NCBI GenBank assembly: GCA_034696485.1
Contig: JAQIWT010000365.1
Span: forward strand, 1-22,175
Origin: Isohypsibius dastychi
Taxonomy: Eukaryota; Tardigrada; Eutardigrada; Parachela; Isohypsibiidae
DNA length: 22,175 nucleotides
Direction: 5' to 3'
Numbering within the stretch: the first letter of the stretch is position 1; every line of letters begins with the position of its first letter. The position numbers and the translations under genes are program-made. The notes under the pieces were generated by a model. The model was given only the letters and a program-made list of their open reading frames with translations, did not search any database and was not told the origin of the DNA. Below, piece after piece: positions 1 through 9,208 of this stretch.

Positions 1-168
1 ACAACGAAAGGTAATGACTACGAAAACTCCAACTACGAGACTTCCATTTTCCTACTACGAAAGCTCTTGCCTACGAGCTCAGCAAACTACGAGATTTCTT
101 AACTACGAAAAGTATGACAACGAAAGCTCTACTACCAAAGCTCTCACTACGAAAAGTGGCCTACGAAA
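1..168. repeat. Degenerate 15-16 bp tandem repeat (CTACGAAA core)
   Basis: About eleven copies of a core close to ACTACGAAA lie at 1, 17, 32, 54, 70, 86, 102, 117, 131, 146 and 160. Most copies are 14-16 bp apart; one step is 22 bp. Core variants are ACTACGAGA, CCTACGAGC, ACAACGAAA and ACTACCAAA, and the linkers are less conserved and AT/CT-rich. The array runs off the left edge of the window. The 62-codon open frame through it reads as a by-product of the repeat and shows no protein family features, so I do not call it a gene. Confidence 0.75.
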
Positions 169-790
169 CGTTATGACACGGCTCAGAACATCGTCACCGT
201 GATATCCACGATGTCTTCGTTGGACCGACATATCAGGCCGCTATATATGTTTAATTTTCTAAAGTGCACTATTTTGAGACAAGTGAAGTAAGGAAAAATC
301 AGTCTCTTCAAAGTAAATGTTGACCCATTTGTTCATCTTCTGACAAGGTTCCGTGACAAACTAAAAAAAGCGGATGCCAAATACACCACAAAGAATCTGT
401 GAAACGTCGTGCAAAAAAAAGGCGAATCACGCAATCAGCTAAGTGGTTCAGTGGTGCACCAGTTTCCATAATGGATGGTCAGCTTGAAAATACTAATGTA
501 TGTAAAGCCTTTGTGAAACGGATGATCTTTCAAGTTAAACCTTGGATGTTCTTCGAATTTTCGTTTTCTCAAACTCCCAGGAGGTTTTAAACCTCTGATA
601 ATGAAGATGAGGAGCTTGCAGAAATGCTGTGCCGCTGAGAAGAATTAAGTTGCAGAGGTAGATGATCCGAAAGCTAAAAAGAGCTCAGAGTCCGTAACAA
701 CAATTTTCCAACTCACTCGTCTCGCTACCTCGTCCAGAACCTTTCAGATAGTTCCTTGGTGTCAAAGTGTCACGGACAGTAATTTTGGTT
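169..790. other. Intergenic, no gene seen
   Basis: This is AT-rich sequence between the left-edge repeat and the 3' flank of the globin-like gene. The short open frames here lack codon structure, splice-linked continuations or recognisable motifs. I see no RNA gene. Confidence 0.5.
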
Positions 791-796
791 TTTATT
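791..796 (-). terminator. Poly(A) signal of the globin-like gene
   Basis: AATAAA on the minus strand lies about 115 nt past the stop codon of the globin-like gene. The placement fits a 3' UTR end, but no transcript supports it. Confidence 0.4.
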
Positions 797-908
797 TTCG
801 TAGCACCCGAAATCAGTGGCACATGATAAAAAAGCAAGTGATTGATGTACAACAGTAATAATAGCAGTCATTTTGGAAACGAGTTCTGCCTGTTACTTCG
901 CCCGCAAT

Positions 909-1862
909 TTATGCAGCCTGCTTCTTAATTGCCCCTGCCGCCAGTTGGAGGAATTGTGACCAGGCACCCTTGGCTTCAGAGTTCTGACTGAACGACTGAG
1001 GAGACAGCTTCTCGCCGAGCAAACCGAAAATAACTTGCTTCAGCATCTGCCGGAAAACAGAGCAAAAGTAAATATCAGCTGTCTGTGAAATGCACTTCAC
1101 CGAAGAGGGTCTGACAATACCTCAAAGATTGAGCTTTCTGACTTGTTCGCCGCTGCACCCGAGCCAAGAACTCCCTACAACAATATTGATTATTATGTTC
1201 CGCTCCGTGGGAAGGTCTTGAAGTGCCGGAATGTTAAAACGCAAAATAACAAGTTACCTTCATGAAGAAACCGATCAACGCGTCTGAAAACAGCAGCAGG
1301 TCACGAGATAAAACAAATATAAGTCCAGAGACTTACTTGGGTTGTCCAGACCCCCTAGAACCAACAAATTTTGCATAATCTTAATAATCGGAAACCGAAA
1401 TCTTACCGATGAGAGGTCCGACATTCCTGCAAATTAAACATTTTCAGAATACATTGGCTCAGATTTTTCATGGCTTCCAGGATTCTTAACAGATGAATTC
1501 TGAAATTATGATTTTCTCACTGGACAATTTCCATGGGGTTCAGTGAAGGTTCAGCAGATCCTGGTGCTGTTTTGTCCTTTTTGCCAAACAGTTTCGTCAC
1601 ACCACTGAGCATTCCGCCAAGACCACCTCCGCTTCCTTTGGACCCACCACCCATGAGCTGGCTCTTGACCGCACTAGAATACATGGCTTTCAAAACAAAG
1701 ATTGAATGACTGGAACAGCCGAGGGACTTACTGTTTCGCCAGCTCCATTGCAACATTTTCTTTGTTTCCACCTTCTACATTGAGCAGGTCGGTCCAATTG
1801 GATTTCACTTGCTCCTGTTGTTTTGGAGCAAGAGCACCGAGAATATTTTGGGCAAAATCCAT
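909..1862 (-). CDS. Small helical globin-like protein, 7 exons with micro-exons
   Basis: Exons on the minus strand, in order: 1732-1862, 1521-1673, 1407-1426, 1337-1354, 1258-1283, 1121-1174 and 909-1046. All joins are GT-AG and keep frame, giving 540 nt and a predicted 179 aa. The N-terminus resembles a globin A helix (LAPKQQEQVKSNW, residues about 11-23). The C-terminal part (ALIGFFMKGVLG, then IFEMLKQVIFGLLGEKLSPQ, then KGAWSQFLQLAAGAIKK) resembles globin E-F, G and H helices. Between them is a Gly/Ser/Lys-rich stretch not expected in a globin. No histidine is found where the proximal heme ligand (F8) should be; the only histidine falls on the first splice junction. There is no signal peptide. 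Exons 3-5 are only 20, 18 and 26 nt. An alternative acceptor for exon 2 at 1709 would imply a 22-nt intron and is less likely. The gene structure is well supported by phase; the globin assignment is tentative and another small helical protein is possible. Confidence 0.6.
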
Positions 1863-2403
1863 TTTCAATATGAGACAGAATACAGATTTTGGTACGAAGC
1901 AAAACAAAGAAGATGTGTTTGAATGAAGAAGACTATTCAAGCACTTTGCTCTGACTGAGAAGCGATCGAGTGGAATGTTAATCGCGACGTTCACCAAGTT
2001 GCAAAGTGTATTTTTGGGCAGCCTGTGGCGGTACAACTGTTGCAGGGCAGTGTATGTGAAACGTTCGCATTCTGTTTGGTTTTCGAGTTTTCTGTGTATG
2101 CTGACGCACTATGCAAATATGGCGAGTAGTTTTACGTTATGGACGCTTATTTTCTCACCTTTTCTATGTGTCACGCTGTTTTGTGTTCAATATGATTCAC
2201 TCACAATTTCCAGAATTTTGGGCGTTTTCAGATTACGGTTCTAAATTCTTTGTTATAATCAAATGGGCCAAACAGAATTTTATTTTATAATATTTTTTTG
2301 TAATAAAATCTTGTGCCACAGTACACCGAATTAATCATTTTTTGGACATGTTACCACTTTGCGTTTCTCCGTCTTCATTTTGTTTATAGTGACCTTTGGG
2401 TAC
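1863..2403. other. Intergenic between the globin-like gene and serpin A
   Basis: The right part is AT-rich (around 2270-2310). It should hold the promoter and 5' UTR of the globin-like gene and the distal 3' flank of serpin A. I see no further coding exon: the open frames are short and share no codon continuity with neighbours. Confidence 0.45.
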
Positions 2404-2409
2404 TTTATT
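2404..2409 (-). terminator. Poly(A) signal of serpin A
   Basis: AATAAA on the minus strand is about 83 nt beyond the serpin A stop codon, a normal distance for a short 3' UTR. Confidence 0.45.
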
Positions 2410-2491
2410 GGTAAGAAATTAAACCATTCATTATGCCGTAAACGACATGCAAAATCCGCAAGTAACAAGGTATCATTTCAAAAGATCTCTT

Positions 2492-3774
2492 CTACAGACT
2501 CTCAATTCGTCCAATGAAAAGTATCAGTTTCGAAGGATTATGTCGGATGGCGTACATGAAAGGATGATCAGCAAGGAACTGTACTGGTGGCAGTTTTGGA
2601 AGAATCTGGAAACTGCTTCTGGAGGCTACCGCCATCGCGGTCGCAGCAGCCGCTTCTGTTCCATTCTCATTTAGATCTGAAAAAAACACGCAATTTTCAA
2701 CCATTCTGACTTCGACGTATAACTTTTCTTACCGATGAAAGTTTTGTGGAAAGCAGAGCTGACAAAGAGCCCAGCTGCCGGCGTCGCAATGCCACTCAGA
2801 TCAGCTGCCGTACTGAACACATCATCAACCCCAAGCTTCTGTAGAAGTTTGACAACGTCAAATGATGATTCGACCTTGAACTTGGGCAATGTCACATTAA
2901 TGGGTGCACTATCTGTCGCAGTCATCGCCAACTCTCCCAGTTTCTCTGGCGTCAGTTTAATTTCGAGTTCTCGAAGTCCAGCTGGGTTCCGAGGCAGAAT
3001 TACAATAAATGAGGCTTGACCGACGTAATAGGGTATTTCCAAATACTGCGCATTCAGTTCTTTAACATCAACATAATTCAAGGGTTTTTGGATGTGCATC
3101 AGGTCCACTTGATGCTTTTTGCCACTCAGCAGATGGAAGTCTCCTTTTTTGGTTTGACCCTCGACAAATTTGAACATCCAAGGGGCCTTGAAATACAGCG
3201 CGTTCGCCAGCACTAACCGAGTTTCCTGATCAACTCCACCTTGTGGGATGAGGTTTTTGATCTTCCCGCCGGTCCGCTCTTCCACCCACTTGTTGATATC
3301 TCGACGAGCAGGCTCAGTTGCATTGATGAAATTCTTTTTTTCCAGAGAGGCACGGAGTGACTGGACCACCTGACCCAAATAGTCCCGGTTGACCTCGAAG
3401 CCATCTTGTACGAAAATTCCATTGGCTAACGCGAGTAGTACTTTTTCTTCTCGATCCCCCTGGATTGATGGGTCTGTAACTGCTGTACCGGACTTGGAAC
3501 CCTTTCGCGCCGAGCCGATGCCTTTTATTTCGGGAATTGCCGAGGAAAACGAGTTGAGAAGATCTTCCCCTTGAAAGTAAGCGTTAAACTTGAGAGATTC
3601 ATCTAGATTAACCTTGGTGTTCCCACGCGCGCCGAGATATACCATCAGAGTGGCGTAGAGAATACTGAGGGGAGATACGAGAACGTTGCCATCTCCATGA
3701 AGTCCGACTGCGGTAGAATAAATGCTCAGCGATGATGCATCGACAAATGCGGAGAGATTCGACGTAGCATCCAT
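2492..3774 (-). CDS. Serpin A, inhibitory type, predicted P1 Arg
   Basis: Two exons, 2733-3774 and 2492-2676, are joined across a 56-nt GT-AG intron (phase 1). They give 1227 nt and 408 aa, a normal serpin length. The start MDATSN aligns with the start of serpin B; an upstream in-frame TTG is not an initiator. Serpin landmarks include NVLVSPLSILYATLMVYLGA near the N-terminus, the breach/shutter segment TRLVLANALYFKAPW, and a C-terminal HPFMYAIRHNPSKLILFIGR. The reactive loop hinge GTEAAAAT (residues 353-360) is the inhibitory consensus. Counting from it puts P1-P1' at Arg367-Ser368, predicting trypsin-like protease targets. The loop C-terminal to P1 is several residues longer than in antithrombin-type serpins, so P1 could be shifted. 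There is no N-terminal signal peptide, which suggests an intracellular or unconventionally secreted inhibitor. A TATA box lies at 3898-3905. Serpin B is a tandem paralogue. The family call is secure; the target protease is inferred. Confidence 0.95.
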
Positions 3775-3897
3775 GATCAACAAACACAATCCCAAACAAT
3801 CGAGATGCAACTTGAAAAGTGAGTGTGTTTTTTTTCAGAAAAACAAGTTTGACGATGTTGCACTCGAAGCTGGTTATTTACAAGCAGTCTAGAGATG

Positions 3898-3905
3898 CTT
3901 TTATA
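3898..3905 (-). promoter_or_regulatory. TATA box of serpin A
   Basis: The minus strand reads TATAAAAG within GGCTATAAAAGCATC, about 124 nt upstream of the serpin A ATG. The expected start site near 3870 would give a 5' UTR of about 95 nt. This is a match to the metazoan TATA consensus only. Confidence 0.55.
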
Positions 3906-4372
3906 GCCTTAAGTAAAACCGCCAGACGGAACTGACGTAAAACTAAGAAGCAGTGATGATAACGAAGGCAGATTACATCGGTGGGGGTTTGGTAGGGCAG
4001 AAAGCGATTCGAACAGCTGATGGTTGAATTGGTCGCACTTCTGCCACTTAGGCTTTTGCTGCGTGGCATTCACTGGGTGCATGAGTAACAGAAAACCGAG
4101 AAAACTGGCCTTCTGATTGTTATCGTCCGCAGGCGAGGTTTTTTTTTGTTTGCTGCGAAAGAAGCCAAGCGGATTCGGTGTGTGTTGCTTCTTGTTATGC
4201 AACACACACTTACGATGCCGTTTTCACCAAAATGAACTACGCTTCCGCGTCTTCATGCGCCAAACCGGTCTTGTTTTTGCATATTTGATGTGAGTCATGG
4301 TTCAGATCTGTGGTTTTTGGGCCCTCCCATCTCGGATTAACAGAATAGAACATTTGCAATCATGAAACACGA
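3906..4372. other. Intergenic between serpin A and the Ly6 gene
   Basis: It holds the upstream region of serpin A and the 3' flank of the Ly6-like gene. Open frames on the minus strand here are short and lack domain features. Nothing else is identifiable. Confidence 0.45.
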
Positions 4373-4992
4373 TTAATACTGTGCAAAAAAAAGAAGTATG
4401 TTCAGGACAATGAACAAATTGAAGGTGGGACCACAACCTCGCAAGTTTTTGACATCGTTCTTAGTCAGTGGCATTGGGTCGGTCTTCCTTGGGACTGATG
4501 CATCTGGATCGCCAATCGAGCTAATCCGGCCATTATTGCAAAGGTCACCCTTACAAATGCACATTGACTCCCCGTGCGCGGATTTACAACTGTTGACATA
4601 TCCCCGGTCATACGTGCATCCCCTGATGGTGTTCCCTGAAGCACATATATGAGGGAAATGAAAATTTGTTTGGAACATTGTCCTGTTACCACGTAGTCTT
4701 GTGGAGCGTGATTGGTTTTCACCTCGCTCGTACGACTTGAAGCACATTACTGCAGCACCGTCTGAAGAAGCGCAGTCAGCCTCAAACTTTCTCAGAATTC
4801 CATTGTCTGGAGAAACACAGCTTTGTTGATTGGGTTTTGAGGAGTCGCACATGAAGCATCGGGCACACTCGACTGAAAGCAGAGTTTAAACGAAGAGGGA
4901 ACAATTTTAGGAATCAGAATGAAAGCTTCACCCTTACTGCTAGTAATAGCAAGTATTATGAGGAACACAGTATGAACGAACGAAGTGATCAT
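4373..4992 (-). CDS. Ly6/uPAR (Quiver/Sleepless-like) GPI-anchored protein
   Basis: Two exons, 4932-4992 and 4373-4872, are joined across a 59-nt intron in phase 1, giving 561 nt and 186 aa. The first ATG (4990-4992) opens a signal peptide: a hydrophobic core TVFLIILAI, with cleavage probably near residue 20. The mature part starts with CARCFMC (Cys 23, 26, 29). Further cysteines are at 39, 54, 64, 97, 106, 116, 125, 127 and 132, ending in the signature CKGDLCNN of three-finger Ly6 domains. Two N-glycosylation sequons (NQS at 73, NRT at 83) lie in a loop. The last 19 residues form a hydrophobic tail (FNLFIVLNILLFF) typical of a GPI-attachment signal. Known insect relatives modulate ion channels and receptors at the cell surface; the partner here is unknown. 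The gene sits between two serpins in the same orientation. The domain call is firm; the Quiver-like subclass is inferred from cysteine pattern and size. Confidence 0.88.
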
Positions 4993-5642
4993 GGTCGGGA
5001 CGATCAGATGCAGCTCCTGAATCTTGATAGATGATGTTTGCTGTGCTAATTCGAAAAAACGAAGCAACTCTTTTGCACAGCGGAGTATTTGGTTACAATG
5101 TCAATATTTTTGAAGCTGGGAATAGCTTGTCTGATTGAAGAACTGGATGTTTTGTGACAAAACCAAAGCGAGGAATTCTGAGACGGCGTCAAAACATACT
5201 GTAAGGTCATTCAAACTTGTTCGTTTGGGAATTCAGCGCATAGTCAGTATGAAAATCTTGAGTTCACCCCACTCCACTATTCCGAAGGTCAGAATTCCTT
5301 TCAATATCTGCTAAATTACTGTATCCACTTATAGAATCAGCGAGACACTGCGAGCATGACTTAATTCTTCGAAAACGTAATGTTCCACAATATAATGATA
5401 TCTGCAGTTTTCAATGCGAAAAAATGACGCTGTAATGCATTTTTCTTCAAATAAGTCCGATTTCCCGTTTTATGTTTTCTTGGCACATAACCCGAACAAC
5501 TAAGCTCCAAAATGAATTTGCTAAAAACACTTTTCATTTAGTATTAAAAAGAAGAAATTCACTTTAAATCCATCAATTGCTGCGAACAAAATCTCACTTC
5601 AATATGAAGCATATGACACAGCACCAAAAAACCATGAGATCT
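4993..5642. other. Intergenic between the Ly6 gene and serpin B
   Basis: This holds the promoter side of the Ly6 gene and the 3' UTR/flank of serpin B. No coding exon, RNA gene or clear repeat is seen. Confidence 0.45.
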
Positions 5643-6880
5643 CTAGAGGTTCTCCACTCGACCAATGAAGAGTATAACCTTTGATGGATTGTGACGGATA
5701 GCAAAAACAAAAGGACGATTCGCCACGAACGAGAATACTTCATCATCTGGATCTCCCAGACTCTTGAAAGTGAGCTCTATCGAGGTTGCCGCTGCGGCTT
5801 CTGTTCCGTATTCGTTCAAATCTAGAACGAAAATTCCTAATCATGACAATTTCATTACATCACTGAGCTTGAACATCACTCACCGATGAAAGTCTTATGA
5901 AACGCTTTGTTCACTTGTAGATTCCCCTGAGGTGCAAGTGCGGTAAGATCAGCAGCTGGCGAAAACACATCATCTACTCCGATGCTTTGCAGAAGTTTGA
6001 CAACATCAAAGGAAGACTCGAATTTAAATTTGGGGAATGTCACATCGACCATTTGAGTGCTAGCCCCGCTCACTAGTCGAGTCAACACCGCGGAGTTCAG
6101 GGATGCCTCCAGCTTCCGAACTCCTCGTGGATCACGTGGTAGAATAACCAGCAGCGTAGCTCCATCGTTGATGTATGGAATCTCCAAGTACTGTGATTGA
6201 AGCTGAGAGTCTTCGAAGTAACTGAATTGTTTCTCGATGTTCATAAAATCCACCTGATTTCGCAGTCCATTAAGCGATTCAAATATCTCTTTGGCCGTTT
6301 TGGACTCGTCGAAGTTTATCTTCCAGGGAGCTTTGAAGTACAGGGCATTCGTGAGAATCAGCCGTGTTGACGTATCCACTCCCCCTGGTGGTACAAGGTC
6401 TTTGATCCTTCCTCCTGTTCGGTGTGCCATCCACTGGTTGATCTCCATCCTGGAGTTCTCCGTTTCGTTGATGAAAAATGTCTTGAAAACAGAAGCATGG
6501 AGAGAATGAACCACTTTGCTCAGGTACTTCTGGTCGATCGCAAAACCTTCTTGGAGGAAGAGTCCGTTAGCCAAGGCAAGCTCGATCGTCTGCTCCCAGG
6601 GTTGAAGTAGAATCTTGGTTGGTAACGCTTCTCCATTTGTCAGTTCTGGAATGGCCTTGGAAAAGGATTCCAGGAGTTCGTCTCCTCGAAAAAATGAGTT
6701 GAAGTGGAGTGCGGAATCCAGGTTGGACTTGGTGTTGCCGCGCGCTCCCAAGTAAACCATCAGTGTAGCGTAGATGATGCTGAGAGGAGAGATCATAAGG
6801 TTTCCATCTCCGTTCAGCGCTGCTGCAGAAGAGTAGAGATTTGTTGATGTGGCATCGATGAACGTGGACAACTTGTCCAT
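5643..6880 (-). CDS. Serpin B, inhibitory type, predicted P1 Lys
   Basis: Two exons, 5884-6880 and 5643-5821, are joined across a 62-nt intron in phase 1, giving 1176 nt and 391 aa. The intron falls at the same codon as in serpin A, after the conserved HKTFI, which shows tandem duplication. Shared landmarks are NLMISPLSIIYATLMVYLGA, TRLILTNALYFKAPW and RPFVFAIRHNPSKVILFIGR. The reactive-loop hinge is GTEAAAAT at residues 338-345; P1-P1' is predicted as Lys352-Ser353, so trypsin- or plasmin-like proteases are the likely targets. The loop after P1 is acidic (GDPDDEVF) and differs from serpin A, indicating divergence in target choice. No signal peptide is present. Serpin A has a longer segment after helix D (about residues 100-120) than serpin B. 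The family and inhibitory status are well supported; cellular location and target are inferred. Confidence 0.95.
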
Positions 6881-6949
6881 TTTCTATGAGGATCGATGAT
6901 GGAACTGAGTGTGAGCGAGATATCTATAAAGCACGAAGGTAAGCTGCAG

Positions 6950-6955
6950 TATATA
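6950..6955 (-). promoter_or_regulatory. Possible TATA box of serpin B
   Basis: TATATA on the minus strand (GGTTATATACTGC) is about 70 nt upstream of the serpin B ATG, which is compatible with a short 5' UTR. It is a weaker match than the TATA box of serpin A. Confidence 0.35.
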
Positions 6956-7550
6956 ACCATTTTGTGTAAGTTAGTGGAACTCCCGAGGCATTCGATGATC
7001 TCAAACGGAACAGAGGGTATGCATATGTTATAATCCATGTTGCATAAACTGAGCTCCATCTCACACTTCATGGCCACAACTATGTTGGCTCTTGAAATGA
7101 ATAGTAATTGCAGAATAACAGAGACAACATAATGCAGACCAGTCTAAATCGTTCCAAAACGGAAAGAATGCGCAGAGTATGCAACATCCGGATTTGATTG
7201 CTAATATGAAGTGGATTGTTTTTAAAGCAGGGTCTAATCACGTGGAATTTTGAGCAACTCTCTCGAAGCACCACTTTTCCGGGCAAAGTTGCGGGTGGTT
7301 GCCCATACACCAACCTTTCGAGCTCTGTCAGTTTCTCCAAGGCTCTTCATTTTGGTCTTCATCTCTGTTTTGGTATTTGAGTTTTTATTTCTTTGTCAAT
7401 CTATCGTACAAAGACTGACCCAGTTTCTTCGACTTTCGATGTCAGCATCATGTTTCTGAAATCAAGTTCTTACTGTCAAACAACCGCAACGAGAAACCGT
7501 CCTTGCTCCTGTTCATAATCTTATTGCGCCAATGCTAATGCGACACCAAA
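6956..7550. other. Intergenic, no gene seen
   Basis: This is upstream flank of serpin B. The open frames are short, overlap on both strands and have no recognisable domains. Confidence 0.4.
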
Positions 7551-7622
7551 GTGCTTATAAGCACTATAGCTATAGCTTCGGTGAGTTCAGTACAATGTTC
7601 AGTACAAGTTAGTACAATGTTC
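7551..7622. repeat. 14-bp palindrome followed by short direct repeats
   Basis: A perfect palindrome GTGCTTATAAGCAC lies at 7551-7564. It is followed by CTATAGCTATAGC and then three copies of an AGTACAA(TGTT) motif within 7588-7622. No promoter or gene can be tied to it. Confidence 0.6.
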
Positions 7623-7771
7623 CTTGATTTTGTTCTCAAACATTCGTAAGTAACTCGTTAGACATTCAGCACGGGGCAGGAATTGATCTGGTCATTTATC
7701 TACAACGTATGAAATTCCTGACGAGCCTCGCCCTTTTTGCTACCCAAACGGAAGGGAAACATAGGATACAA

Positions 7772-7845
7772 CATTGGTCATGACACTAGGGATTAAATCC
7801 CTTCGTACTGGCCTAGTGTCGTGACGAATGAGCACAGGACCAATG
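7772..7845. repeat. Imperfect inverted repeat with nested palindrome
   Basis: CATTGGTC at 7772-7779 is the exact reverse complement of GACCAATG at 7838-7845. Inside, TCATGACACTAGG (7778-7790) pairs with CCTAGTGTCGTGA (7812-7824) at 12 of 13 positions. The centre contains the palindrome GGGATTAAATCCC (7789-7801). The structure lies 90 bp from the tRNA-like head and could be the body or tail of the same short element on the minus strand. Confidence 0.6.
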
Positions 7846-7935
7846 ACATGCCAAAGACGTTGTGAGTAAACGCACTAGGGTCGGGGTGAATACAATACCA
7901 ATGTCGGCTGTAGTGTGGTTCAATCGAAAAAATCA

Positions 7936-8006
7936 GCTATGTGAGGGATTCGAACCCACGATCTTGCTCTTTTAAGCAGGTAGCCGAACCGCTAAGCCAC
8001 AACACC
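7936..8006 (-). mobile_element. tRNA-like sequence, likely SINE head or tRNA pseudogene
   Basis: On the minus strand, TGGCTTAGCGG (7989-7999) matches the Pol III A box and GGTTCGAATCC (7946-7956) matches the B box exactly, at tRNA-like spacing. A three-pair D stem (GCT/GGC) of the Ser/Leu style can be formed. However, the anticodon arm does not fold with a 5-pair stem and 7-base loop, the T stem has a mismatch, and the acceptor ends (GGTGTTG versus ACATAGC) do not pair. A functional tRNA is therefore unlikely. A tRNA-derived SINE head fits, with a body that may extend leftward to about 7772. A decayed tRNA gene is the alternative. Confidence 0.55.
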
Positions 8007-9146
8007 TTGTTAATATAGAAGATTTGTGTTTGCTAGAAAGTGTAACTGGATTTAAGAGCTCAAAAACCAGCTAAGTCCTGATACTGTGTGATAGATTGGA
8101 ATAGTTTTTGGACGGGTTCATTGTCTCCTTCTGAGTATCTCGTCACGCAATGACTGATTCTCAGTCTGATGCGGTTCCGAAACAATGCATAATTCAAAAT
8201 CAGCTGTGCTGCCGAATGCAGCCACAGCAGCCAACCGGATGAGCAAAGACTTCCAAACATTTGTAATGCAACTTTGACCGCTTTTTCCAAGCGCCACGCT
8301 CCTTAAAATCATTTAAAACTGGTCGGGACTCAAGAGTGCTCGCTTTGAACCGAGCAATTTAACTGGTGCATCAACACGTTTCGAGACGGTTCTTCCAAAA
8401 AGATGATTAATTTTTCAATGCTTTGAGGCTTGCTTAAAATTATAATTCTCTGTTTCCCCAAAAAATGGTCGGAATAATAATACATAACGAATGGGTTGAC
8501 CAATGTTGTCGTGAATACAGAACAGTCTGACTGTCATGACGAATACAGTCGAAGTCAGAGAAATCAATTGGACGACACTCGTCCAGCATTTGTAGCGCAT
8601 GGGTAGTGTCCACCAACATGACTCCCGAGCAGTGGTATCTGGACACCGCTTTCGCTTGACCTTTAACCAGGACTGACCATAATCCGTTCTCAACCATTTT
8701 CATAGTCTCAGTTTTTTTATTTTGAATGGACGAATGTCTATGAGATTTTCGTAAGTGGTAACCCACCTTCGGTCATGGAGTTTATTAACCAGTCTCATAC
8801 GGTCTCATGATGTCCCACCCGGTCCAACCACGCTCAAATCGACCCAAACATACGTCTTACTCTATGATTAGACGTTGTACATCAACAGGCGTCTTATTGT
8901 GATTTTCCAAAATCAAGCATATATCCGGTAGGCGCAGAGACTGACAAACCCGTTCGTGATCTATGATCTCTCTTACAATCCCAGAATGCGCATTTACGAT
9001 GGCGAATTTAGCTGCAAACACAGGATTAACATTTAGCTAAATACGAAATAAACCAGCATAAGCGCTGCCAGACGTCTTTGGTCCGTTTTCCACTGTCTGT
9101 TTTGGATTAGATCAGCAGTTTATGAGATTCCCAATCTGAATTTTAG
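8007..9146. other. Intergenic, no supported gene
   Basis: About 1.1 kb without a convincing exon. The longest open frame is on the minus strand at 8440-8766, starts with GTG, has no domain signature and overlaps an equally long frame. It could be a decayed exon but I cannot support that. Confidence 0.4.
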
Positions 9147-9155
9147 TATATATAT
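9147..9155 (+). promoter_or_regulatory. TATA box of the AKH-like gene
   Basis: TATATATAT lies 54 nt before the ATG at 9209. A start site near 9178 would give a 5' UTR of about 30 nt. Confidence 0.5.
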
Positions 9156-9208
9156 CCGGTCAAATGGATTGATTTGATACGATACCTGCTTTGATTACAC
9201 GTTTGAAA

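Noticed and set aside
14-202. Plus-strand open frame through the left-edge repeat
   Set aside because: The frame is produced by the CTACGAAA repeat and has no gene-like context.
1674-1731. Alternative 22-nt intron (1710-1731) in the globin-like gene, giving a longer exon 2
   Set aside because: It keeps frame, but 22 nt is too short for spliceosomal removal; the acceptor at 1673 gives a normal 58-nt intron and also keeps frame.
3775-3810. Upstream start for serpin A adding 12 hydrophobic residues
   Set aside because: The first codon is TTG, not ATG, and serpin B begins at the position equivalent to the ATG at 3774.
7936-8006. Functional tRNA gene
   Set aside because: A and B boxes are intact, but the acceptor stem does not pair, the T stem has a mismatch and the anticodon arm cannot form a 5-bp stem with a 7-base loop.
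8440-8766. Minus-strand open frame of 108 codons
   Set aside because: It starts with GTG, has no domain, signal or transmembrane features, and overlaps another frame of similar length on the same strand. No splice partners were found.
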